From NCBI RefSeq assembly GCF_027172205.1, contig NC_070614.1, positions 49,788,001-49,852,000 on the forward strand: a stretch of 64,000 bases of DNA. Reading direction: 5' to 3'. Both the position numbers and the translations under genes were made by a program. The notes beneath the pieces were generated by a model. It saw only the letters and a program-made list of their open reading frames with translations, had not been told where the DNA came from and made no database searches. Shown here one piece after another: positions 32,475-42,303 of this stretch (positions are counted from its first letter, which is position 1; the number at the start of each line of letters is the position of its first letter). The DNA comes from Podarcis raffonei. Taxonomy: Eukaryota > Chordata > Lepidosauria > Squamata > Lacertidae.

Positions 32475-33830
32475 GTAATAATAATAATAATTTTTTATTT
32501 GTACCCCGCCCATCTGGCTGGGTTTCCCCAGCCACTCTGGGCGGCTTCCAACAAAGATGAAAAATACACTAAAATGTCACATATTAAAAACTTCCCTGAA
32601 CAGGGCTGCCTTCAGATGTCTTCTGAATGTCAGGTAGTTGTTTATCGCTTTGACATCTGATGGGAGGGCATTCCACAGGGCGGGCGCCACTACCGAGAAG
32701 GCCCTCTGCCTGGTTCCCTGTAACTTGGCCTCTCGCAGTGAGGGAACTGCCAGAAGGCCCTCGGCGCTGGACCTCAGCGTCCGGGCAGAACGATGAGGGA
32801 GGAGACGCTCCTTCAGATATACTGGACCGCGGCCGTTTAGGGCTTTAAAGGTCAGCACCAACACTTTGAATTGTGCTCGGAAACATACTGGGAGCCAATG
32901 TAGGTCTTTCAAGACCGGTGTTATGTGGTCCCGGAGGCCACTCCCAGTCACCAGTCTAGCTGCCACATTCTGGATTAGTTGTAGTTTCCGGGTCACCTTC
33001 AAAGGTAGCCCCACGTAGAGCGCATTGCAGTAGTCCAAGCGGGAGATAACCAGAGCATGTACCACTCTGGCGAGACAGTCTGCAGGCAGATAGGGTCTCA
33101 GCCTACGTACCAGATGGAGCTGGTAAACAGCTGCCCTGGACACAGATTTGACCTGTGCCTCCATGGACAGCTGTGAGTCCAAAATGACTCCCAGGCTGCG
33201 CACCTGGTCCTTCAGGGGCACAGTTACCCCATTCAGGACCAGGGAATCCTCCACACCTGCCCACCTCCTGTCCCCCAAAAACAGTACTTCTGTCTTGTCA
33301 GGATTCAACCTCAACCTGTTAGCCGCCATCCATCCTCCAACTGCCTCCAGACACTCACACAGGACCTTCACCGCCCTCACTGGTTCTGATTTAAAAGAGA
33401 GGTAGAGCTGGGTATCATCCGCATACTGATGAACACCCAGCCCAAACCTCCTGATGATCTCTCCCAGTGGCTGCATGCAAATGTTGAAAAGTATGGGGGA
33501 GAGGACAGAACCCTGAGGCACCCCACAAGTGAGAGCCCCGGGGCCTGAACACACATCCCCCACCACCACTTTCTGAACACGGCCCAGGAGGAAGGAGCGG
33601 AACCACTGTATGACAGTGCCCCCAGCTCCCAGCCCCTCAAGACGGTCCAGAAGGATGTTATGGTCGATGGTATCAAACGCCGCTGAGAGATCCAGCAGAA
33701 CTAGGAAACAGCTCTCACCTTTGTCCCTAGCCCGCCGGAGATCATCAACCAGTGCGACCAAGGCAGTTTTAGTCCCATGATGAGGCCTGAATCCCGACTG
33801 GAAGGGATCCAAAGGGATATTATGTCCTAT
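32431..33830 (-). mobile_element. L2-clade LINE with a long open RT frame (part of the chimera)
   Basis: Minus-strand reverse-transcriptase region with about 410 codons open down to the stop at 32577. Motifs: FQSGFRPHHGTKTALVALVD, LDLSAAFDTIDHNIL (motif A), GVPQGSVLSPILFN (B), YADDTQLYL (C), then the thumb and the C-terminal LHWLPVCFRAQFKVLVL and WNALPSDVK. The 3' UTR (gccgcccagagtggctgggg) and an ATT microsatellite at 32431-32490 follow. The 5' half (endonuclease) is missing. The open frame points to recent activity. Confidence 0.93.
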
Positions 33831-34079
33831 GCACCCCTCTCTAAACCAAGACACCCTTCGATCCTGGAAAGCTTTAACCCCAAATCCGGATGTCTGGAGG
33901 CTGGCTGGAATTGCACAGTGGCAAAGCAAAGGCACTCTGTGCATGTTCAGATGCTCTCTGTTTCTTTACAGGCTCCAAAGTTCTGAAAAAAGACTAAGCC
34001 TCAGCGACTCTTGACATGTATTCAACTCTGGATATGGGTCCTAAAAATATATATATTTAAAATTCTGGGGTGCTAGCTC

Positions 34080-34325
34080 TGACTCTGGGCTTAAAGCAGT
34101 GGATTGCATTTCCTCCAGCCTCCCTCTTGCTGTGGTTTCTGTAGCTGCTATTCTGGGGCCTTGGGAGAGATGCATGACAGGATGAAAGCTGGGTGCGGAG
34201 GAGAAACCAGCGGCGGCTGAGAGAGGAACCAGCGGGGAGCGAAAAGTGACTCAGCGCATCTTCGCAACTCCGGCGACCCTGACTCAGCGCAAAGCAATCG
34301 GCTGTAGGGAGCCTATTCTCTTTTC
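34080..34325. promoter_or_regulatory. Unique intergenic stretch with paired MARE/ARE motifs
   Basis: TGACTCAGCGCA occurs twice in the same direction, at 34247-34258 and 34280-34291. TGACTCAGC fits both the antioxidant response element (TGACnnnGC) and a Maf recognition half-site. The surroundings are repeat-free between two repeat blocks. Regulatory role is inference. Confidence 0.35.
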
Positions 34326-34671
34326 ATGACCATAAGAAGAGATTGTTGGATCAGAGCCAGGGGCCCATCTAATTTAACATCCTGGTCTCACAGGCGCCAA
34401 TCCACAAGCAAGATTCGAACGCAAGACCCCCCTCCATTCCTGCGGTTTCCAATGACTGGTTTTCAGAAGCATTGTTACCTCAAGCGTGCAGCCAGAGCAA
34501 AGCCTTCTCCTCTATGAATTTTTCCTGTGGGAGGGAGTTCCACAGTTTAACTGTCTGCCCTGGATGAACTTATTAGCAACACCAAAGCAGCTGTATTTTA
34601 AGAAGAACAATGTGCCAGTGTGCAACTGACTTGGGGGGGAAAGGAGCCAGTCATATTCCTGAGCCTTTAGC

Positions 34672-34925
34672 TCATAGGTAGGCAAACTAAGGCCCAGGGG
34701 CCGGATCCGGCCCAATTGCCTTCTAAATCCGGCCTGCGGACAGTCTGGGAATCAGCGTGTTTTTACATTAATAGAATGTGTGCTTTTATTTAAAATGCAT
34801 CTCTGGGTTATTTGTGGGGCATAGGAATTCGTTCATTATTTTTTTCAAAACATAGTCCGGCCCCCCACATGGTCTGAAGGACAGTGGACCGGCCCCCTGC
34901 TGAAAAGGTTGGCTGATCCCTGAGT
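34672..34925. mobile_element. Nonautonomous hAT-Charlie-like element
   Basis: 'aggcaaactaaggcccaggg' with 'ccggatccggccc' at the left and 'ggaccggccccctgctgaaa' at the right are the typical ends of hAT elements of the 'gcaaactatggcccgcgggcc' kind. Target duplications are not clear. Confidence 0.65.
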
Positions 34926-35308
34926 CTAGCTGCTTTTATTACTAATAGCCTTTTACTGCTACTGCTCAGGAATCCAAAGAAACCCAAAATTAATTGCAGT
35001 GGTTAAAATCGGCGCAGTTCTGAAAGGCTCAGCCCGCCATTTTGATTCAAAACAGGGTTGACCTGTACCCAAACCTAGACGGTTTGGTTACAATAGCGCT
35101 GAGTGGCCCATTTTCCAAAATATATAGCAGATTAGTTGAATTTCCGTCCCTCCCTTTGTCCCAAAGTAGCCCGGGGGTTGGGGGGCATATGCTAGCTGCG
35201 GTTTCTGGGTAGTCTTCAAGGGAACGCTCATGTAGAGTGTTTTGCAGTAGTCCAGACCTGGAGGTTGCCAGATTGCAGAGAGCTAGTGTGATGTAGAACT
35301 CAGCTGGG

Positions 35309-35349
<41 letters not shown>
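35309..35349. repeat. (AAT)n microsatellite
   Basis: About 13 units immediately before a BovB fragment. Confidence 0.95.
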
Positions 35350-35690
35350 GCAATGAGAAACCTAGACAGCATCTTAAAAAGCAGAGACATCACCTTGCCA
35401 ACAAAGGTCCATATAGTTAAAGCTATGGTTTTCCTAGTGGTGATGTATGGAAGTGAGAGCTGGACTGTAAAGAAGGCTGATCGCCGAAGAATGGATGCTT
35501 TTGAATTCTGGTGCTGGAGGAGACTCTTGAGAGTCCCATGGACTGCAAGAAGATCAAACCTATCCATTCTGAGGGAAATCAGCCCTGAGTGCTCACTGGA
35601 AGGACAGATTGTGAAGCTGAGGCTCCAATACTTTGGCCACCTCATGACAAGAGAAGACTCCCTGGAAAAGACCCTGATGTTGGGCAATCT
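35350..35690 (+). mobile_element. RTE-BovB LINE fragment, sense
   Basis: Encodes LDSILKSRDITLPTKVHIVK through SLEKTLMLG, the region just C-terminal to the RT domain, then breaks off before the 3' end. Confidence 0.92.
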
Positions 35691-36130
35691 TAATTCTGGT
35701 TTGGGATTCATCCGACCCAGCCTTTCGCATGATGAATTCTGCATATAAGTTAAATAAGCAGGGAGACAATATACAGCCTTGCCGTACTCCTTTCCCAATT
35801 TTGAACCAATCAGTTGTTCCATATCCAGTTCTAACTGTAGCTTCTTGTCCCACATAGAGATTTCTCAGGAGACAGATGAGGTGATCAGGCACTCCCATTT
35901 CTTTAAGAACTTGCCTTAGTTTGCTGTGGTCGACACAGTCAAAGGCTTTTGCATAGTCAATGAAGCAGAAGTAGGTGTTTTTCGGGAACGGTCTAGCTTT
36001 CTCCGTAAACCAGCGCATGTTTGCAATTTGGTCTCTGGTTCCTCTGCCCCTTCGAAATCCGGCTTGCACTTCTGGGAGTTTTCGGTCCACATACTGCCTA
36101 AGCCTGCCTTGTAGAATTTTAAAAACAAGT
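35691..36130 (-). mobile_element. RTE-BovB LINE fragment, inverted RT core
   Basis: The minus frame encodes the RT domain: LPEVQAGFRRGRGTRDQIAN, FCFIDYAKAFDCVDHSKL (motif A), GVRQGCILSPCLFNLYAEFI (motif B). It stops before motif C. Head-to-head with the sense fragment; together they cover adjoining parts of one BovB ORF2. Confidence 0.92.
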
Positions 36131-36159
36131 TATCAAGGCCTGGCCCAGTCTGTGTACAC

Positions 36160-36320
36160 AATAAAGCACTTTCAAAGTGCCTTCTTCCCCTCAAAGAATT
36201 ATGGGTACTGTAGTGCACCCCTCATGGAGTGACAATTCCCAGCAAACCTTAACAAACTACAGTACCCAGAATTCTTTGAGGGAAAGGATGGGCATCGGAC
36301 GTGCTTTAAAGATTATAGTG
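36160..36320. repeat. Foldback MITE
   Basis: 'aagcactttcaaagtgcctt', 'ccctcaaagaattatgggta' and the complementary 'cagtacccagaattctttga' form the arms. Confidence 0.65.
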
Positions 36321-36329
36321 CCCAGCCCC

Positions 36330-37640
36330 GTCAGCATCGGAAGTCCAGATCTGCAGAAATAATCTAGGAGAGGCGTCGGCTGCTGCTGCTACTGGATTGC
36401 CCTGGAAATATCTGGAAATTTTTTTTTGCAAAACAGAGACAAAATTAAGGAGTGAGGTCACTTCTCCAGTTGCAGAAGGTTCAGCAAACGGGGTTCGCCA
36501 TCTGCTCGAAAACGTGAGGCATCTGGAGGTGAATGTGGGAGTTTGGGGAAGGGGGGGGAGAGTCATATTGTCCAGTCAGCTCATCTGACCCACTCGTGAT
36601 CTCTCCTCCAGGGATGGGATGACCTCAGCAGAGAAGGGGTGAAGCAAGTTTCTTGCACCAGTCAGCAGCCCCAAATGAGGAACTTGCCTCAGAGAGAAAG
36701 AGAGAGAGTCAGGAAAGTGAGAAAGCAAGCAGATAAAAGTCTTGAGAGCTCCAAAGGCTCCCTCTGCCAAAGCTGTGTGGCGAAGGAGCCTTCACTAAGA
36801 AAAGTGCCTATTCTCTAAGGGCAACAGTAGCAACGCAAACACACCGGATCCCCGATCAGCAGAGGAGAACGAGAGAATCCTATTAGGGAAAGCCCTCAGC
36901 AGTGTATGTAATCTGGAAGAGGCCTGCTTATTATGCAGGCACTGGCTGCAAAGCTTGCGTCCATTTCCCTCATTGGCCGGGCTGCTGTGACATCATGGAA
37001 TGTGCACGAGCATTCTATCTGCTCTGAATATTCTCACAGAGAATATGGTGGAGGAGAGAACTTATAGAATAATTATAATATGCAGCCGTATTAGAAAATG
37101 TGGTGAAACCATGGAGGGGTGGAGGGGAAGTCGCACACTAATGGGATGCTAATGGGAAAACATTGTGCAATTTGGGTTTGTTTGTTTATTGGGGAAACTG
37201 ATAAATACACATATTTTTTTTAAAAAAAGAAAAAGCTGTGAGTTCAGGGGGTCCCTTTCCCCATCCTTTGGCCCCCTCGGTAAACACAACAAGTCAGCTG
37301 CACCTGGGTGGAGAGAGTGCAGCTGAATGTGGGCAGCCTGAGGAACTCCCATCCACTTGAGGCCTGCCCATGAAAATATGAATGAGAGACCAGGGTGATG
37401 ACCACTGTTTCTAAGAACTCTTCTTGTTGTGAGACTTTTGTGGGTGAGCTGAGAGTTTATTTGGACCCTGAGTTAGAATTTGGAGACTGAGATTATATAT
37501 CAGAAGAAAAAAATGAATTGATATTAATGTTTATATAGTAGTAACTTTGTATTAATGTAACTTTTTTATACGTGACGGTGTGCATTTGTAAGATGTAAAG
37601 TTGTCTGTTGTGGCTTCAGTTTTCTGCACACCACTTAGAG
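36330..37640. other. Intergenic, mostly unique
   Basis: No gene seen. Around 36950-37060 lie CATTGGCC (an inverted CCAAT box), TGACATCA (CRE-like) and two TEAD-like motifs (GGAATG and its complement CATTC-). These could mark a small regulatory element, but the evidence is only motif-level. Confidence 0.35.
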
Positions 37641-37648
37641 ATACTGTA

Positions 37649-37873
37649 CAGTGGAACCTCGGTTTTTGAACTTAAACCGTTCCGGAAGGCCGTTCAGCTT
37701 CCAAAAAGTTCAAATACTGAGGATCAATGGACTGGCTGCAAAGTCAATGGAAAAGAAAAAGAAAAATGTGGCTTGAAAGTCGTTTGAAAACCGGAGCAGT
37801 TATTTCTGGGGTTTCGGCGTTCAGGAGCTGAAACGTTCCAAAACAGAGGCATTCAGAAACCGAGGTTTGACTG
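37649..37873. mobile_element. Tigger/pogo-like MITE, 'ggtttttgaac' subfamily
   Basis: CAGTGGAACCTCGGTTTTTG at the left and 'aaccgaggtttgactg' at the right, flanked by TA. The subfamily resembles the copy at 58111-58354. Confidence 0.8.
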
Positions 37874-38108
37874 TGTTTTCAATATATTGTGTCAAAATTA
37901 AAAGACTCAATCGATTGACCAACGTGTTATGATCTTGGCCTCCATGTTTCATAAGCACAGGCAGAATCCTCTCCACACCAACCCTCTGTTGCCAACCAGA
38001 TGCCAGAGAAAGGCAGCGTGGTGCAGTGGTTAGAGCGCTGGACTAGGACTTTGGAGACTTGGGTTCAGTTCCACCATCTGCTTGCTGTTGACCTCAGGGC
38101 TGTCTTAA

Positions 38109-38110
38109 GC

Positions 38111-38169
<59 letters not shown>

Positions 38170-38264
38170 TTATTATTTATACCCCGCCCATCTGGCTGGG
38201 TTTCCCCAGCCACTCTGGGCGGCTTCCAACAAAATATTAAAATACAGTGGCTTCCCTAAACATG
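38109..38264 (-). mobile_element. L2 LINE 3' end with (AAT)n tail
   Basis: An AAT microsatellite (38109-38170) and the antisense L2 3' UTR 'ccccagccactctgggcggc', ending at 'cttccctaaaca'. Confidence 0.85.
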
Positions 38265-38520
38265 GCGCCAGGGTGCAAAGATCTGCCCAGTTGCCCAGTC
38301 CCAGGGACACAGGAGGGCAGATTCGCCCGCCCGCCTCAGCGTCTCGCGGGCTCGGTCACCCCCAAACTCGCGGCGCAGAGCCGCCCACAGCAGAAGAGCC
38401 CACTGCAGCGCTCCGACCGACAGGTGAACTCTTCCCTGGACTCAACTCTTGGGCCCCGGACTCTCGGCCTGGCACCCCTGGGAGCCCAGAGTCCGGGTGC
38501 CCTGCACCCCTAGGGCCTAT
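38265..38520. other. GC-rich segment of unknown origin beside an L2 tail
   Basis: About 255 bp, CpG-containing (for example cgcccgcccgcctcagcgtc, 38326-38345) and unlike its AT-rich surroundings. It is not similar to any repeat I recognise here. It lies on the 5' side of the antisense L2 tail, inside a MIR. Confidence 0.5.
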
Positions 38521-38650
38521 GGGTAAGACAGCTCTGCTTGACCTTGAGCCACCAGTAACAATCTTTCAGCCTAACCTGCACCACAGGGTTCTTGTGAGGA
38601 CAGAAGAAGCGGAGCAGCATCATGGATGCCCCCTCGAGCTCCTCAGAGAT

Positions 38651-39470
38651 ATGTTGTTGTTGTTGTTGTTGTTTAGTCGTGGTCAGGGATGATGGGAGTT
38701 GTGATCCAGCACTATCTGAAGAAGACTGATCTGAGAGCACCCATAACAAACTACAGCTCCCAGGATTCTCCGGGCGAAGCCATGGCTGTTTAAAGGGATA
38801 TGTTGTTGTTGTTTAGTCGTGTCCGACTCTTCGTGACCCCCTGGACCAGAGCACGCCAGGCCCTCCTCTCTTCCACTGCCTCCCGCAGTTTGGTCAAACT
38901 CATGCTGGTAGCTTTGAGAACACTATCCACCCATCTCGTCCTCCGTCGTCCCCTTCTCCTTGTGCCCTCCATCTTTCCCAACATCAGGGTCTTTCCCAGG
39001 GAGTCTTCTCTTCTCATGAGGTGGCCAAAGTATTGGAGCCTCAGCTTCAGGATCTGTCCTTCCAGTGAGCACTCAGGGCTGATTTCCTTCCGAATGGATA
39101 GGTTTGATCTTCTTGCAGTCCATGGGACTCTCAAGAGTCTCCTCCAGCACCAGAATTCAAAAGCATCCATTCTTCGGCGATCAGCCTTCTTTATGGTCCA
39201 GCTCTCACTTCCATACATCACTACTGGGAAAACCAGAGCTTTGACTATACGGACCTTTGTTGGCAAGGTGATGTCTCTGCTTTTTCAGATGCTGTCTAGG
39301 TTTGTCATTGCTTTTCTCCCAAGAAGCAGGCGTCTTTTAATTTCGTGGCTGCTGTCGCCATCTGCAGTGATCATGGAGCCTAAGAATGTAAAATATCTCA
39401 CTGCCTTCATTTCTTCCCCTTCTATTTGCCAGGAGGTGATGGGCCCAGTGGCCTCAGAGATATACATGTA
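38651..39470 (-). mobile_element. RTE-BovB LINE 3' part with foldback-MITE flank
   Basis: A (TGT)n tail scrap (38651-38687) and a foldback-MITE piece (38688-38800) precede a BovB fragment. Its minus frame 38790-39266 encodes the C-terminus (TKVRIVKALVFPVVMYGSES through KSRTRLN); further upstream on that strand is EEMKAVRYFTFLGSMITADG (39285-39467). The 5' half is missing. Confidence 0.9.
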
Positions 39471-39599
39471 ATAATAAATCAGTTGGAAGTGTCACAAGCA
39501 TCGGCACTGCCCCAAAGAATTCTGGGAACTCTAGTTTGTTAAGGGTCCTGAGGACTGTAGGTCTGTGAGGGGTTCTGGCTCAGCAGAAAGCAGCTTCCT

Positions 39600-40165
39600 G
39601 TCTTTCACAGCCTGCATCCTCCAGGGTAAGAGGGCCGCCCCAAAATCCTGGATTAAGCAGTACCCGCCAGCGACGTCACGGGCACTAGCCAATAGGTCTG
39701 ATGGGAGCAGCTGCTAACCCCCTAGTGGGGTTGGCCAAGGAGGATCCTGTTTTTTGTTTTCTCCCCATCCTCCTCTCTTACAGAGATATCTTAACTGGAC
39801 ATTTAAGCAATGCCGGAGTAAATATATCTGAAGGGCTCTGACCCACCTTGCCCTAGTGACCAGCTGACCATTGCAAACGATACACTAGGAAAAGCTGGAT
39901 TTGTGTTTTTCTCCAGCGACAAGATATTGCAGCTTGTGAATGGAAGCCTAACAATGGAGAGGATATCTGGATTTCCTTCCTCCCCAGGAAAGCTAGTGAT
40001 CTCCTGGACAAAACTAAGCAGGCTCTAGGGTAAAAATGTGGTTTTTTCCCTAGGCAGGTGGTGCCACCTGGTGGCCGGAGTCAGCACAGTGCAGGGCTGT
40101 CTGATATACAGTGTACCTTGGTTCTCAAACGCTGAAAACCCGGAAGTAACTGTTCCGGAAGAATC
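39600..40165. other. Intergenic, no gene recognised
   Basis: Unique-looking DNA apart from a truncated Tigger-like MITE end near 40110-40165 (tacagtgtaccttggttctc). Confidence 0.4.
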
Positions 40166-40422
40166 AGGTGCACAAATATAGGATGGGGGAAACTTGGCTT
40201 CCTAGCAATACACGTGAAAAAGATCTAGGGGTCTTGGTTGGCCACAAGCTGAACATGAGTCAGCAGTGTGATGCAGCAGGAAAAAAGAGAAAGGTATCCT
40301 AGGCTTCATCAACAGTCCTGTTTAGGGAAGTTTTTAATGTTTGAATAAGTTTTTAACGTTCTGTTGAAAGCCGCCCAGAGTGGCTGCGGAAACCCAGCCA
40401 GATGGGCGGGGAGAAATAATGA

Positions 40423-40464
<42 letters not shown>

Positions 40465-40895
40465 CGGGTCAAGGGAAGTCATAGTATCACTCTATTCTGC
40501 CTTGGTCAGACCACACCCAGAATACCGTGTCCAGTTCTGGGCACCACAATTTAAGACGGATATTGACAAGCTCCAGAGGAGGTTGACCAAGATGATCAAT
40601 GGCCTGGAAACCAAGCCTGATGAGGAATGGTTGAAGGAGCTGGGTATCTTTAGCCTGGAAAAGAGGAGACTGAGAGGAGAGATGATAGCTGTCTTCAAAT
40701 ATCTCAAGGGCTGTCACATGGAGGATGGAGCAAGTTTGTTTTCTCCTGCTCTGGAGGGTAGGACAAGCAGAGGTTGGAAAGCCATCTGTCATGGATGCTT
40801 TAGTTGAGATTCCTGCATTGCAGCGGGGTCAGACTAGAGCACCCCTGGGGTCCCTTCCATCTCTGCCATTCCATGAGATAAAAATAAAAATAAAT
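40166..40895 (+). mobile_element. CR1 LINE, 3' part, interrupted by an L2 tail
   Basis: CR1 coding remnants (ggtcttggttggccacaagc, 'LVDHKLNMS'-like) run to about 40315. After the L2 insertion, [20 protein letters not shown] through [17 protein letters not shown] follows. The 3' UTR (gattcctgcattgcagcggg, ggggtcccttccatctctgc) and an AAAT tail end it near 40895. Confidence 0.88.
40316..40462 (+). mobile_element. L2 LINE 3' tail nested in CR1
   Basis: 'tcctgtttagggaagttttt' and 'gaaagccgcccagagtggct' plus an ATT microsatellite (40422-40462). It splits the CR1 reading frame. Confidence 0.82.
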
Positions 40896-41078
40896 AAAAA
40901 TTCTCTGCAGGCAGAAAACAAGTACCTATAACATGACCTCCAGCTCAGGCTCCATAAAGGAGGGAGCATGGGAGGGGGTGTGGCCTAGTGGGCGTGGTTC
41001 AAAAAGGGGCGGGGCCACAAGATCAAGAGTCAGGGCCTGCTCCTGCATAGAACACTCACGCCTACTGGGGAGAAAGTA

Positions 41079-41455
41079 CAGTCATACCTCGGGTTACAGA
41101 TGCTTCAGGTTGTGTTTTTTTGGGGTTATGGACTGCCGAAACCCGGAACGGATCATGTTCACAACCTGAGCGTCCACTGTATACAACACAGTACCTTGAG
41201 AAATCGCCCCAGAAAATTAGTATGTACTTACAGTGGTACCTCGGGTTACATACGCTTCAGGTTACAGACTCCGCTAACCCAGAAACAGAACTTCAGGTTA
41301 AGAACTTTGCTTCAGGATGAGAACAGAAATCGTGCTCCGGCGGCGCGGCAGCAGTGGGAGGCCCCATTAGCTAAAGTGGTACTTCAAGTTAAGAACAGTT
41401 TCAGGTTAAGAATGGACCTCCGGAACAAATTAAGTTCTTAACCCGAGGTACCACT
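41079..41455. mobile_element. Two Tigger/pogo-like MITEs
   Basis: A short deleted copy (41079-41179, 'gtcatacctcgggttacaga' to 'gagcgtccactg') and a fuller one (41231-41455), each flanked by TA. Confidence 0.82.
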
Positions 41456-41499
41456 GTATTTTCCCCTAGAGAAGGAACTTCAAGTGGGCCACACACACC

Positions 41500-41560
41500 C
41501 CTGTACGTGGGGTCTTGAAGAGTCGGACACGACTAAACGACTAAACAACAACAACAAAGT
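41500..41560 (+). mobile_element. BovB 3' tail scrap
   Basis: 'ggggtcttgaagagtcggac' and 'acgactaaacgactaaacaa' with (ACA)n: only the last ~50 bp of a BovB element. Confidence 0.75.
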
Positions 41561-41564
41561 CCAG

Positions 41565-41710
41565 ACCAGGTTTCCCCAAGCTTGGGTCTCCAGCTGTTTT
41601 TGGACTACAACTCCCATCATCCCCAACTAGCAAGACCGGTGGTCAGGGTGATGGGAATTGCAGTCCAAAAACAGCCAGAGACCTGAATTCTGGAAACCCA
41701 GGTCTAGAGA
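41565..41710. repeat. hAT-like foldback element, 'actacaactcccatcatcc' family
   Basis: 'tttggactacaactcccatc' and 'gatgggaattgcagtccaaa' are the complementary arms. Relatives occur at 45061-45215, 50635-50730, 57520-57650 and 59945-60060. Confidence 0.7.
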
Positions 41711-42059
41711 CCAAAATTGCCTTGTGAGCCCCGTTCACGGTCTGATCCCGGAGCAAAGTTGACCATTGGGTCAGTGTGCCTGGCTGTCAACCAGAAGGCC
41801 GGCGGTTCGAGCCCAGGCAGGGACAGCTGTTGGGCAGAATTCCTGCATTGCACGGGGTTGGACTAGATGACCCTCGGCTCCCTTCCAAGTCGGTGATGAT
41901 CTCAGATGGTAGACTGCAAAAATAAAACAGAAAGCCCTGATTTTCCTTTTTTTGGGAGGGGGCGTGACCTAGTCGCGCCTGGCCCGGCAGCTTCCTCTGC
42001 GCTCTTAACCCCTTCGTGCCTGACTCCCAGTGGCAGAGCCTGGAGTCAAGCGCTGTCTC

Positions 42060-42303
42060 TCCCTCCGCGGCCCTTCCTGGCAATTGCGGGCGGCTCTTAC
42101 ATCATGCCCGTTTGCAGGCGGCGGCAACGTGGAGAGGAGGACGGAGGAGGAGGAGGAGGAGCGGGGCGGGCGGGGGGCCCGTCCCCCAGCAGCCTATGGG
42201 GCGGGCCAGGACGTGGGTCTCCTCCCCCTTCCTCTTTAAATCGGGCGCCCGGACGCCTGGGTCCATCCTGCGCTGCGAGGGGGCTGCGGGAAGGGGGGAC
42301 GCG
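42060..42303 (+). promoter_or_regulatory. PCK2: PCK2 CpG-rich promoter and 5' UTR
   Basis: A CpG-dense stretch directly before the PCK2 start codon. It has GC boxes (ggggcgggcgg- type near 42160-42180 and 42198-42206), an AT-rich tttaaat at about 42233-42239, and TTACATCA at 42097-42104. The complement TGATGTAA is the half-composite read by C/EBP-ATF dimers. Human PCK2 is an ATF4 target, so this is worth testing, although the motif is not a perfect CARE. No TSS can be fixed from sequence. Confidence 0.6.

Larger units (their letters stand above)
38005..38650 (+). repeat. MIR-type CORE-SINE split by a compound insertion
   Basis: The MIR head (agcgtggtgcagtggttaga) runs to about 38105. The MIR tail (tttcagcctaacctgcacca, ccccctcgagctcctcagag) resumes at about 38525. 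Between lie an L2 tail and a GC-rich segment. Confidence 0.7.

Noticed and set aside
32577-33944. 455-codon frame considered as a host reverse transcriptase gene
   Set aside because: It has L2 LINE motifs, an L2 3' UTR and microsatellite tail, is 5' truncated and flanked by a target-site duplication; the first ~45 codons are flanking DNA read by chance.
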